Part shown: positions 1 to 5,473 of the stretch, in pieces
Position numbering within the stretch: position 1 is the stretch's first letter
Layout: every line of letters begins with the position of its first letter
Assembly (NCBI GenBank): GCA_050945895.1
Contig: JBMNTU010000111.1
Location: 1-6,370 of the forward strand
Reading direction: 5' to 3'
DNA: 6,370 nucleotides
From: JBMNTU01 sp050945895
GTDB taxonomy: Bacteria; Bacillota; Clostridia; Christensenellales; Christensenellaceae
The notes under the pieces: generated by a model
Seen by the model: only the letters and a program-made list of their open reading frames with translations
What the model was told of the DNA's origin: nothing
Databases searched by the model: none
Translations under genes and position numbers: made by a program

Positions 1-126
1 TTCCTTACGCTTGGTATAGAAAACGGCAATGCACTTACCGTGCGCAACTGCGGCTACCTCGTCCACGAGGAAAAGCCGGAAAAGGTCAACGAGGCCATTG
101 TCGCCTTTTTGAATGCAAGCCGGTAG
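1..126 (+). CDS. Alpha/beta-hydrolase-like protein, C-terminal fragment
   Basis: The window opens inside a gene. Frame 1 reads 41 codons to a TAG stop at 124-126. The tail has the usual end of an alpha/beta-hydrolase fold: a strand (NALTVRNCGY), then E-x-P, then the closing helix PEKVNEAIVAFL. In that family the catalytic histidine normally follows the Gly as G-H-x-x-x-x-E-x-P. Here the residue after Gly is Tyr (codon TAC, 55-57), and the nearest His lies three residues later (64-66). The protein could therefore be a non-catalytic member or a variant. The nucleophile and acid residues lie outside the window, so substrate and activity cannot be judged. No hairpin with a T-run follows the stop, so readthrough into the next operon is possible. 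The family call rests on a short tail only. Confidence 0.55.
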   Translation, partial: FLTLGIENGNALTVRNCGYLVHEEKPEKVNEAIVAFLNASR

Positions 127-207
127 TCAACTATTATTTGAATCAAAGCTTCCAATTGCTTTATCAATATAACCATCAACAAATATATGGTTCGCACAGC
201 GGCGGAC

Positions 208-213
208 AAGGAG
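208..213 (+). promoter_or_regulatory. Ribosome binding site of the DnaD-domain gene
   Basis: AAGGAG lies 7 bases before the ATG at 221. This is strong Shine-Dalgarno complementarity at optimal spacing, and it supports 221 as the start. Confidence 0.85.
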
Positions 214-220
214 TATTGCG

Positions 221-1687
221 ATGATCAGGTTTTCGCTGGACGAGCAGGCCTATACGCCTGTTCCTACCTCGTTTCTCAAAAAATTTATGTGTAACGCACC
301 CGAAAAATACCTTAAGGTATATTTGTATGGTATTTATCTGGCGCATAGCAACCAGCAGCTTTCTGACGTCGAACTGGAAGAAGAGCTCCACCAGTCCACC
401 ACCGAAATTGAAGCAGCGCTGGGCTACTGGGCCTCTAAGGGGCTTGTTAAGGCGCGCGTTTCCGGAAAATCGGTCAGCTACGAATTTTCCTCCGGGTACG
501 AAAATACCGAAGAAACCCCGGTGCCTGTTAAAAAAGCAAAAGCACCGCTGTATGAATACGAAAACTACAACAATGTCCTGAATACGCTTTTAGACCGGAC
601 GCTGTCCCCTAACGAGCTAGAGAAAATCTATGATTTTGACGAAATTTACGGCTTGCCGCAAGACGTCGTCATTTCGCTCATCGAATATTGCACGGCGGAA
701 AAAGGCGCGCGCGTAAGCGTCAATTATCTGGATAAGGTCGCGCAGGCCTGGGCGGAAGAGGGCATCACCACAAGGGAACAGGCACAGGAAAAAATCGAAG
801 AGTACCGCAACCGGTCGGGCGGGGCCACCAAGCTTTTGAAGCTGATGGGCATCCACGGAAAGTATTCAGACAAAACGCAGATGGACTACTACGAAAAGTG
901 GACCCAATCCTGGGGCTTTACGCACGAATCCATCGTATTTGCCATGAAGGGGCTGGAATTCCCCGGAAGCCAGCCGTTCCGCTACCTGGACAGCGTGTTG
1001 CGCAACCTGTACGAAAAGGGCGCGACCACCTCGCGGAAAATCAACGAATACAACACCGAATACACCCGGCGAAACAATAGCATGAAAGAAATTTTGCAGG
1101 CGCTCGAATATTCCCGCATCGTTGTCTCTCCCAAGTGCGAACGCTTTTACAACGAGTGGATGGAAGCCGGTTTTGCGCATTCCACCATTCTTTTGGCTTG
1201 CCACCAATCCGTAAAAAACGGCAGCCGCAAATTTGAAAATGTGGGCGCGCTTTTAAAGGAGTGGGCCGAGTTGAAGCTTTCGGATGACGAAGAGATCAAA
1301 AAACACCTGCGCAAGCAAAATACGATTGAAAAGAAAGTCAAGCAGGTCTACGACCTCGCGGGTATCGACAAGCAAATCGGTGAGCCGGATATCCGCAATT
1401 ATCTCAAATTTACCAAAGAGCATGGCCTGCCGCACGACGTTCTGATGTTTGCTGCCGAAATCAGCTCTCTTTCAGAGCACCCGCTTTCCTTTATGAACAA
1501 AGTGCTGAAGGACTGGGCGGAAAACAATATCAACACGCTTGAAAAAGCCCGGGAGCAAAACCTCAACCGGTTTAAAAACGACCTAAAAGCAAAGAAGGGC
1601 TTCGAGCAGCGCACATACACAAAGGAAGAGGACGAACGAGAGATTGCGGAAGCATATGCCGAACTGGAGAAATTATATGCCAAGTAA
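221..1687 (+). CDS. DnaD-domain primosomal protein with four tandem DnaD-like repeats
   Basis: A 488-residue protein of the DnaD/DnaB primosome family of Firmicutes. Known family members bind DNA and recruit the helicase-loader complex during replication initiation and restart. Residues ~15-90 look like the N-terminal winged-helix domain (DDBH1). Four copies of a DnaD C-terminal-like unit (DDBH2) follow at ~119-195, 204-278, 289-366 and 372-447. Each has a Gly before a hydrophobic helix (G144, G232, G317, G402), then a L/V-x-x-W-A-E-like segment (W177, L263, W348, W432), then a charged helix. The spacing between repeats is 85-88 residues. The C-terminal ~40 residues are highly charged and probably helical. 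B. subtilis DnaD (~232 residues) and DnaB (~472) carry one and two such units, so length resembles DnaB but the repeat number is higher. The gene is first in an operon and overlaps the helicase loader by 11 bases. It has its own strong AAGGAG site. I give no symbol because orthology to dnaD or dnaB is unclear. Confidence 0.88.
   Translation: MIRFSLDEQAYTPVPTSFLKKFMCNAPEKYLKVYLYGIYLAHSNQQLSDVELEEELHQSTTEIEAALGYWASKGLVKARVSGKSVSYEFSSGYENTEETPVPVKKAKAPLYEYENYNNVLNTLLDRTLSPNELEKIYDFDEIYGLPQDVVISLIEYCTAEKGARVSVNYLDKVAQAWAEEGITTREQAQEKIEEYRNRSGGATKLLKLMGIHGKYSDKTQMDYYEKWTQSWGFTHESIVFAMKGLEFPGSQPFRYLDSVLRNLYEKGATTSRKINEYNTEYTRRNNSMKEILQALEYSRIVVSPKCERFYNEWMEAGFAHSTILLACHQSVKNGSRKFENVGALLKEWAELKLSDDEEIKKHLRKQNTIEKKVKQVYDLAGIDKQIGEPDIRNYLKFTKEHGLPHDVLMFAAEISSLSEHPLSFMNKVLKDWAENNINTLEKAREQNLNRFKNDLKAKKGFEQRTYTKEEDEREIAEAYAELEKLYAK
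1666..1669 (+). promoter_or_regulatory. Ribosome binding site that sets the helicase-loader start
   Basis: GGAG lies 7 bases before the ATG at 1677, inside the 3' end of the DnaD-domain gene. It favours 1677 over an upstream in-frame TTG at 1644 and ATG at 1656. Neither of those adds family-like sequence. Confidence 0.6.
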
Positions 1688-2591
1688 ATCCGTCGCCGAT
1701 TTGTTTTCCGAATTCACGCTTTCCAAAAAACAAAAACGGCTGGCCAACGAACAGCGGATTGGCGCTCACCCACAGATTGCCCTTATAGACGAGCAAATAC
1801 GCATCCTTCTGCTCCAAAAGCTGGACCAGGAGGTCAACAATAAAGACGCCTCCCAAACCGACCAGAGCCTCGCCGCATTGACGCACGAAAAGCAAACGCT
1901 GATCGACCGCGAGGTTTCGCTGATACCCGCATCTTGCAGCACCTGCCATGACACCGGCGTTGTAAACGGCGGCTATTGCACCTGTTTTTTGCAGGAGGTA
2001 TACAAGTCCCTTTATAGCGCAATCGACATAAAAAAAATATCCCATACATTCCAAGCGTTTGACGCTTCTATATTCGATGCAGCTACTCCGCTTCCCACAG
2101 GTAAAACGCAGCGGGAGCACATGGAGCTGATCCGCCAGGTCTGCGAAGATTTTACGGCAGATTTTTCGGGCGCCGCAAAGCGCGGCCTGCTTCTTTTGGG
2201 CAATACAGGCCTTGGAAAAACCTATCTTTTGGAGTGTATGGCAAAAGAGGCGTACGCCCGCGGAACAGACGTGTTGTTTATTCGCGCCGGCGATTTGTTC
2301 CGCACGTTTTTTGCGCACCGGATGGGCGAAGATATCCCGCTTTCCTTTTTATACGACGCCCGGCTTTTGCTGCTGGATGATTTGGGAACAGAGCCGCCCA
2401 CCCAAAATGTTACGGCAGAATACCTGTATGAGCTCATCGATAAACGGCAGGGCAAGCCTACTGTTATCGCCTCCAACCTCAAAACGTCGAGCGATATCGT
2501 GGGGCGCTACAACGAGCGCATTGCCTCGCGCCTCAAATCCAAGCAGCACTACCTGCAGCTTGTATTCGAAGGAAAGGATGTTCGAAAATAA
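1677..2591 (+). CDS. dnaI: DnaI/DnaC-like AAA+ replicative helicase loader
   Basis: A 304-residue ATPase of the DnaC/DnaI/IstB class. Such proteins load the hexameric replicative helicase onto DNA, and DnaI of B. subtilis is about the same length (~311). The N-terminal third is helical. A cysteine cluster follows (C87, C90, C101, C103), consistent with the zinc-binding helicase-interaction domain of DnaI-type loaders. The AAA+ core has Walker A GNTGLGKT (175-182), Walker B LLLLDDLG (230-237; D234, D235), a sensor-1 Asn in IASN (N267) and arginine-finger candidates in NERIASRL (R281, R285). The gene overlaps the end of the DnaD-domain gene by 11 bases, so the two are probably co-translated and work in one primosome. 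IstB of IS21 is related, but no transposase gene is adjacent and the Cys cluster and DnaD partner favour DnaI. Many annotations would call it DnaC. Confidence 0.9.
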   Translation: MPSKSVADLFSEFTLSKKQKRLANEQRIGAHPQIALIDEQIRILLLQKLDQEVNNKDASQTDQSLAALTHEKQTLIDREVSLIPASCSTCHDTGVVNGGYCTCFLQEVYKSLYSAIDIKKISHTFQAFDASIFDAATPLPTGKTQREHMELIRQVCEDFTADFSGAAKRGLLLLGNTGLGKTYLLECMAKEAYARGTDVLFIRAGDLFRTFFAHRMGEDIPLSFLYDARLLLLDDLGTEPPTQNVTAEYLYELIDKRQGKPTVIASNLKTSSDIVGRYNERIASRLKSKQHYLQLVFEGKDVRK

Positions 2592-2962
2592 TGATGGAAC
2601 TACGCACTGTCAACCAAAACGGCCATACGATCGCTATTGTACATGCAAACGAGACTATCATAACGGATGTTCCGTCTGCGCTGGATTTCCTTGCGTCCGT
2701 CCGCTACGAGGCGGACACCGACCGCATTGCCCTCAACAAAGAAGCGCTTTCCGAAGATTTTTTCGAGCTGCGCACAAAGCTGGCCGGCGAGGTATTGCAA
2801 AAATTTGTCAACTACTACGCCAAGCTTGCCATCCATGGAGATTTTTCCATATATACCAGCAAAGCCCTTAAGGATTTTATTTACGAGTGCAACAACGGGC
2901 GCCATATATTCTTTACCGCAACGCAAGACGAAGCAATTGAAAAGCTGGCGGCTGCAAGATAG
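2591..2962 (+). CDS. DUF4180 domain-containing protein
   Basis: A 123-residue soluble protein matching the DUF4180 family from end to end. Recognisable conserved stretches are ITDVPSALDFLASV (~24-37), RIALNKEALSEDFF (~45-58), LAGEVLQKFVNYYAKLAIHG (~64-83) and YTSKALKDFIYE (~88-99). The family's function is unknown, and I see no catalytic motif, signal peptide or membrane segment. The start overlaps the helicase-loader stop by one base (TAATG), and an ATG at 2594 is an alternative. There is no well-placed Shine-Dalgarno (AAAGGA lies about 13 bases upstream), so translation is probably coupled to the loader gene. It is the last gene of the operon and is followed by a strong terminator. Homologues are typically seen beside transcription regulators (general recollection), and here a convergent MerR gene follows. 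A role in replication is only suggested by position. Confidence 0.85.
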   Translation: MMELRTVNQNGHTIAIVHANETIITDVPSALDFLASVRYEADTDRIALNKEALSEDFFELRTKLAGEVLQKFVNYYAKLAIHGDFSIYTSKALKDFIYECNNGRHIFFTATQDEAIEKLAAAR

Positions 2963-2981
2963 CAACTTTTCAGGCATACAC

Positions 2982-3021
2982 AAAAGCAGCCGCGCAGGCA
3001 ATGCCCGCACGGCTGCTTTTT
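2982..3021. terminator. Bidirectional intrinsic terminator between DUF4180 and merR genes
   Basis: A perfect 11-bp stem pairs AAAAGCAGCCG (2982-2992) with CGGCTGCTTTT (3010-3020). The loop region can extend the stem through GC (2994-2995/3007-3008) and GGC/GCC (2997-2999/3003-3005). The T-run on the right serves the plus-strand operon. The A-run on the left becomes a T-run for the minus-strand merR gene, whose stop is 12 bases away. Confidence 0.9.
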
Positions 3022-3033
3022 CATATACTACCG

Positions 3034-3825
3034 TTATTTTTCTATAGGGAAATAGATTTCCGTCATCAGCTTTTCCTCCGGCACCTCGCCCGGCGAATTC
3101 AGGTAGCGCTCATATGGCGGCGCCGCTATGCGGTATCCGTTTTTGTCTATCCATTCCGCAATTGCCGAGTAGGTTTCCCCCAAATTGCTGTAGCCGCCCA
3201 TATGGATCGCCATCGCGCATGTTCCCCCGTTCAATATGCGCGTCCCGCTTCCCGCCTCTTTAACAGGCACGCCAATTTCCACATCGCTGCTTTCCGGATC
3301 AAATTCCGGGCAGTGGTAAATTGCGAGCGGCGGCCCCGTTACCGCCATCCTGTTTTCATTCACCAGCTTCATTGCTTTACCAAACAGCTTGTCAAAATCT
3401 TTGATCGCAATATTCTCTCGTACACTTGCAATTGTTTGAGGGGCCGTTTCCATTATTTTTACTTCCGTTTTCAGTTCACTCATCATTCCAATTCCTTTCT
3501 CTAGCTTCGCAAGGTCGTTTTTCATTTTTTTCAGGAGCGTTTTCTGATGCTTCAGCTGCAAAACCTGTTCCTCCAGCTTTGCCTGTATGCGCGCCGCCAA
3601 AACATGTGGCAGCGCATGCATCAGCCCGGCAATTTCCTCCAGTGAAAAGCCATACTCCTTAAGCCGCTGTATGAGCAGCATATCCCGAAGCTGCGACACC
3701 TCGTAGTAACGGTACCCCGTTTCATCGCTTATTGCCGCAGGCTTCAATATCCCTGCCGCGTCGTAGTGCCGCAATGTCTTTGTCGTCACCATACAAATCC
3801 TGGAAAACTCGCCGATTGTGTACAT
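3034..3825 (-). CDS. MerR-family regulator with GyrI-like effector-binding domain
   Basis: A 263-residue one-component transcription regulator of the BmrR/TipA-like branch of MerR. Residues 1-70 are the winged HTH (MYTIGEFSR, TTKTLRHYD, GYRYY). Residues ~75-115 form the long dimerisation coiled coil. Residues ~120-261 are a GyrI/AraC-type ligand-binding domain, with MAIHMGGYSNLGETY (205-219) and the ending PPYERYLNSPGE (236-247). E239 sits where family members place the acidic residue in the drug pocket. Such proteins twist promoters with long spacers and usually sense bulky, often cationic compounds. ATG 3825 is preceded by AAAGGAG at 7 bases. Its own promoter carries a MerR-type operator, so autoregulation is likely. 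It lacks the cysteines expected of metal-sensing MerR proteins. No efflux pump lies next to it, so its targets are unknown and may be itself or distant genes. Confidence 0.93.
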   Translation of the reverse strand: MYTIGEFSRICMVTTKTLRHYDAAGILKPAAISDETGYRYYEVSQLRDMLLIQRLKEYGFSLEEIAGLMHALPHVLAARIQAKLEEQVLQLKHQKTLLKKMKNDLAKLEKGIGMMSELKTEVKIMETAPQTIASVRENIAIKDFDKLFGKAMKLVNENRMAVTGPPLAIYHCPEFDPESSDVEIGVPVKEAGSGTRILNGGTCAMAIHMGGYSNLGETYSAIAEWIDKNGYRIAAPPYERYLNSPGEVPEEKLMTEIYFPIEK

Positions 3826-3832
3826 CCCTTCG

Positions 3833-3839
3833 CTCCTTT
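3833..3839 (-). promoter_or_regulatory. Ribosome binding site of merR-family gene
   Basis: AAAGGAG on the minus strand lies 7 bases before the ATG at 3825 and fixes the start. Confidence 0.85.
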
Positions 3840-3849
3840 GCTCATTTCT

Positions 3850-3861
3850 TGAACCGGTTCA
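3850..3861. promoter_or_regulatory. 12-bp perfect palindrome at the predicted merR transcription start
   Basis: TGAACCGGTTCA is a perfect inverted repeat. It lies at about +1 to +12 of the predicted merR transcript, between the -10 box and the ribosome binding site. A central CG within a 12-bp palindrome resembles LacI/GalR-type operators. It could also be a short 5' stem, although a gapless palindrome cannot close without a loop. The identity of any binding protein is unknown. Confidence 0.45.
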
Positions 3862-3868
3862 TGTGTAC

Positions 3869-3899
3869 AGTATAGGGCTTGCCCCTGGGGCAAGGTCAA
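3869..3899 (-). promoter_or_regulatory. MerR-type promoter with 19-bp spacer and operator palindrome
   Basis: On the minus strand, TTGACC (-35, 3894-3899) and TATACT (-10, 3869-3874) are separated by 19 bp. That is too long for normal RNA polymerase but is the hallmark of MerR-controlled promoters. The spacer contains a 17-bp perfect palindrome, CTTGCCCC-T-GGGGCAAG read on the plus strand (3878-3894, centre 3886), which is the expected dimer site. This predicts that the regulator controls its own gene and activates when ligand binds. Confidence 0.85.
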
Positions 3900-3925
3900 C
3901 CCCTTTTTTCAAATTTTTTATATAG

Positions 3926-3965
3926 AAAAAGCCTGCCCACACAATAGACCGGCGGCAGGCTTTTT
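3926..3965 (-). terminator. Intrinsic terminator of the HD-domain gene
   Basis: A perfect 12-bp stem pairs AAAAAGCCTGCC (3926-3937) with GGCAGGCTTTTT (3954-3965) around a 16-base loop. Read on the minus strand it follows the HD gene stop by about 20 bases and ends in five T. It isolates the HD gene from the merR promoter. Its symmetry would also stop plus-strand transcripts. Confidence 0.88.
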
Positions 3966-3986
3966 GTTCTTCATCCAAAGTATTGC

Positions 3987-4580
3987 TCAATCGGCAAAAT
4001 AGGTCGCATACATATCCGCAATTGCAAGTGCAGGCGCAAGCTTATACGTCTGGTATGCGTTTGCCTGCGTCAATCCGCCAATATATGCGCGGGCCGCGTC
4101 GTCATACCCGCCCATATGCCAGCGGATGGCCATTGCCTCCTCGTCTGTCAGCGAAATATGCCGCGCCAGCAGGTATACGGATTTTTCCCCGTGCCCAAAC
4201 GGAAAGGAGTCCTCGATTCCATAGCCTTCCACCTCTTCCCAGCGGCGCTCCCCCGGAATTTTTACATTGCGTACCGTTTTCACATACATATTCACCTTGC
4301 ACACGTCGTGCAAAAGCCCCGCAATAATAATCGAATCCTCCCGCTCGATGCCAATGTTCTTATTGAAATTTTTGAGCAGCCGATATACGTTCATGCTGTG
4401 AACAAGCAACCCTCCCTCGAAGGAGCCATGCCCCTTCGTACTGGCGGGGGCCGTATAAAAATCCGTCTCGCTTTCCAGCCAACCGGCAAGCGCATCCATA
4501 TTATCCCTGCCTGTTTCCAGCAGAAGCGAAACAAACTCGCCTTTCGTTTCCTCCAGGCTTTTATCCGAAAAAACTTTCAT
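3987..4580 (-). CDS. HD-domain metal-dependent phosphohydrolase
   Basis: A 197-residue soluble protein with a complete HD-superfamily metal site: H61 (GGLLVHSMNV), H91-D92 (AGLLHDVCK), H130 (FPFGHGEKS), H155 (RWHMGGYD) and D189 (AIADMYA). HD proteins hydrolyse phosphate esters, typically nucleotides or RNA ends. The order of histidines is that of bacterial HD hydrolases such as the HD part of YhaM-type proteins. The nucleic-acid-binding OB domain of YhaM is absent, so it is not YhaM itself, and the substrate cannot be named. The ATG at 4580 is preceded by CGGAG at a rather long 11-base spacing. The gene is monocistronic, with its own extended -10 promoter and terminator, and diverges from the YdcF-family gene. 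Confidence 0.85.
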   Translation of the reverse strand: MKVFSDKSLEETKGEFVSLLLETGRDNMDALAGWLESETDFYTAPASTKGHGSFEGGLLVHSMNVYRLLKNFNKNIGIEREDSIIIAGLLHDVCKVNMYVKTVRNVKIPGERRWEEVEGYGIEDSFPFGHGEKSVYLLARHISLTDEEAMAIRWHMGGYDDAARAYIGGLTQANAYQTYKLAPALAIADMYATYFAD

Positions 4581-4607
4581 TTTTGCATAATCTCCGTTTT
4601 TTTATTT

Positions 4608-4636
4608 ATCATACCATATCCGCCTGTTCAAATAAA
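4608..4636 (-). promoter_or_regulatory. Extended -10 promoter of the HD-domain gene
   Basis: TGGTATGAT on the minus strand (4608-4616) is an extended -10 element. A weak -35 (TTTATT, 4631-4636) sits 17 bp upstream. The predicted start at about 4601 gives a ~21-base leader that includes CGGAG. Confidence 0.6.
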
Positions 4637-4655
4637 CGGTTCTTTCCATGTTGCA

Positions 4656-4685
4656 TTTCAAAACCCCGGCGGTTTCTGGTATAAT
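4656..4685 (+). promoter_or_regulatory. Extended -10 promoter of the YdcF-family gene
   Basis: TGGTATAAT (4677-4685) is a consensus extended -10. A weak -35 is TTTCAA (4656-4661, 18-bp spacer) or TTCAAA one base later (17 bp). Seven bases separate the -10 from the ATG at 4693, so the transcript should begin at or beside the start codon. An imperfect 15-bp palindrome, AAACCCCGGCGGTTT (4661-4675), fills the spacer. Confidence 0.75.
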
Positions 4686-4692
4686 CTTTTTT

Positions 4693-5460
4693 ATGGAAAA
4701 AACACAAAAAAAAAGTAAGCTTTTTATGATCGTTGGCCTAATCCTGATTGGCGATACGCTGTTTGCCGCCGCAAATTCCAACCTCAACCTGGGCGTAGTG
4801 ATGCCGCTTATTTTGGGCATTCCGCTTCTCGTATACGGTTTTTTCCGTCCGCGGCTTTATCCATGGATGCAGGCGGGGTTCGGTAAGTTCGTTAAATGGC
4901 TTGCAGTCTGTATTTATCTGTTCCTCATCGCTGTGTTTACTGTTTTTTCAATAATAATGGGCATTTCGGCCTTAAGTGCGCCCGACCCCGGCGCCGATGC
5001 GGTCATCGTGCTGGGGGCTGCCGTAAAAGGCAACGAACCCTCCGTCACGCTGCAGCGCCGGCTGGATAAAGCCGCCGAATACTGCAAGGCCAATCCAAAT
5101 GCCGTCGTTGTCGTATCCGGCGGCAAGGGCACGCAGGAGAACATCAGCGAAGCCGATGCCATGGCAGCCTATCTGCTTGACTTGGGCATCCCCGAGACCA
5201 AAATTATCCGCGAACCAAACGCCACCAGCACGGAAGAAAACTTCAAATATTCCAAAGCGCTGCTGGATGAGAAGTTCGGCAGCGAATACAGCGCCGTCTA
5301 TGTAACAAACGATTTTCATATGCTGCGCGCCGGAATGATGGCAAAGCAAGCCGGGCTATCTGCACAAGGCCTGTCTGCGCACTCCCCCATTTTCATTTTG
5401 CCCAACAATATCATGCGCGAATCGCTTGCGCTGCTCACAACATTTATCATGCAAATATAG
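4693..5460 (+). CDS. YdcF/DUF218-family membrane protein (SanA/ElyC-like)
   Basis: A 255-residue protein with three predicted N-terminal membrane helices (~10-27, 32-51, 67-90) followed by a DUF218 domain (~100-245). Visible family motifs are DAVIVLGAAVKG (102-113), VSGGKG (141-146), SEADAMAAYL (152-161), the acidic segment before ATSTEENF (177-184), and TNDFHMLRA (205-213) with H209. The family includes YdcF, SanA and ElyC, which are linked to the cell envelope and barrier function. No enzymatic reaction is firmly assigned. The reading frame stays open to an ATG at 4648, but the TATAAT box lies inside that extension, and the hydrophilic-then-hydrophobic N-terminus begins naturally at 4693. 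No Shine-Dalgarno precedes 4693, and the mRNA is predicted to be leaderless. The gene ends 13 bases from the convergent MBL gene. Confidence 0.88.
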   Translation: MEKTQKKSKLFMIVGLILIGDTLFAAANSNLNLGVVMPLILGIPLLVYGFFRPRLYPWMQAGFGKFVKWLAVCIYLFLIAVFTVFSIIMGISALSAPDPGADAVIVLGAAVKGNEPSVTLQRRLDKAAEYCKANPNAVVVVSGGKGTQENISEADAMAAYLLDLGIPETKIIREPNATSTEENFKYSKALLDEKFGSEYSAVYVTNDFHMLRAGMMAKQAGLSAQGLSAHSPIFILPNNIMRESLALLTTFIMQI

Positions 5461-5473
5461 GCGTAGCCGGGCC

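Noticed and set aside
138..192. Possible promoter for the DnaD operon (TTGAAT, then TTATCA or TATAAC) and a small AACCAT/ATGGTT hairpin
   Set aside because: The -35/-10 pairs are either poor matches or wrongly spaced, and the 6-bp stem with a 10-base loop is weak. A promoter is probably in this A/T-rich gap, but I cannot place it.
1572..2318. Long open frame (248 codons) on the minus strand
   Set aside because: It lies antisense to the DnaI-like gene, which has complete AAA+ motifs. The product has no recognisable domain and no ribosome binding site.
1677..2591. IstB of an IS21-type transposon
   Set aside because: No istA transposase or terminal repeats are present, and the Cys cluster plus the DnaD-domain partner fit a chromosomal helicase loader.
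2212..2871. 219-codon plus-strand frame overlapping the loader and DUF4180 genes
   Set aside because: It is out of frame with two well-supported proteins and shows no family resemblance.
221..2962. Prophage replication module
   Set aside because: DnaD/DnaC pairs occur in phages, but no integrase, repressor, single-strand binding protein or structural gene is nearby, and the flanking genes look chromosomal.
3001..3504. 167-codon plus-strand frame
   Set aside because: It is antisense to the MerR ligand domain, begins inside the terminator, and has no ribosome binding site.
4648..4692. Upstream ATG extension of the YdcF-family protein
   Set aside because: The consensus extended -10 box lies inside it, and the extra residues do not resemble the family N-terminus.
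4116..4718. 200-codon plus-strand frame
   Set aside because: It is antisense to the HD-domain gene and runs through both divergent promoters. It looks like a compositional shadow.
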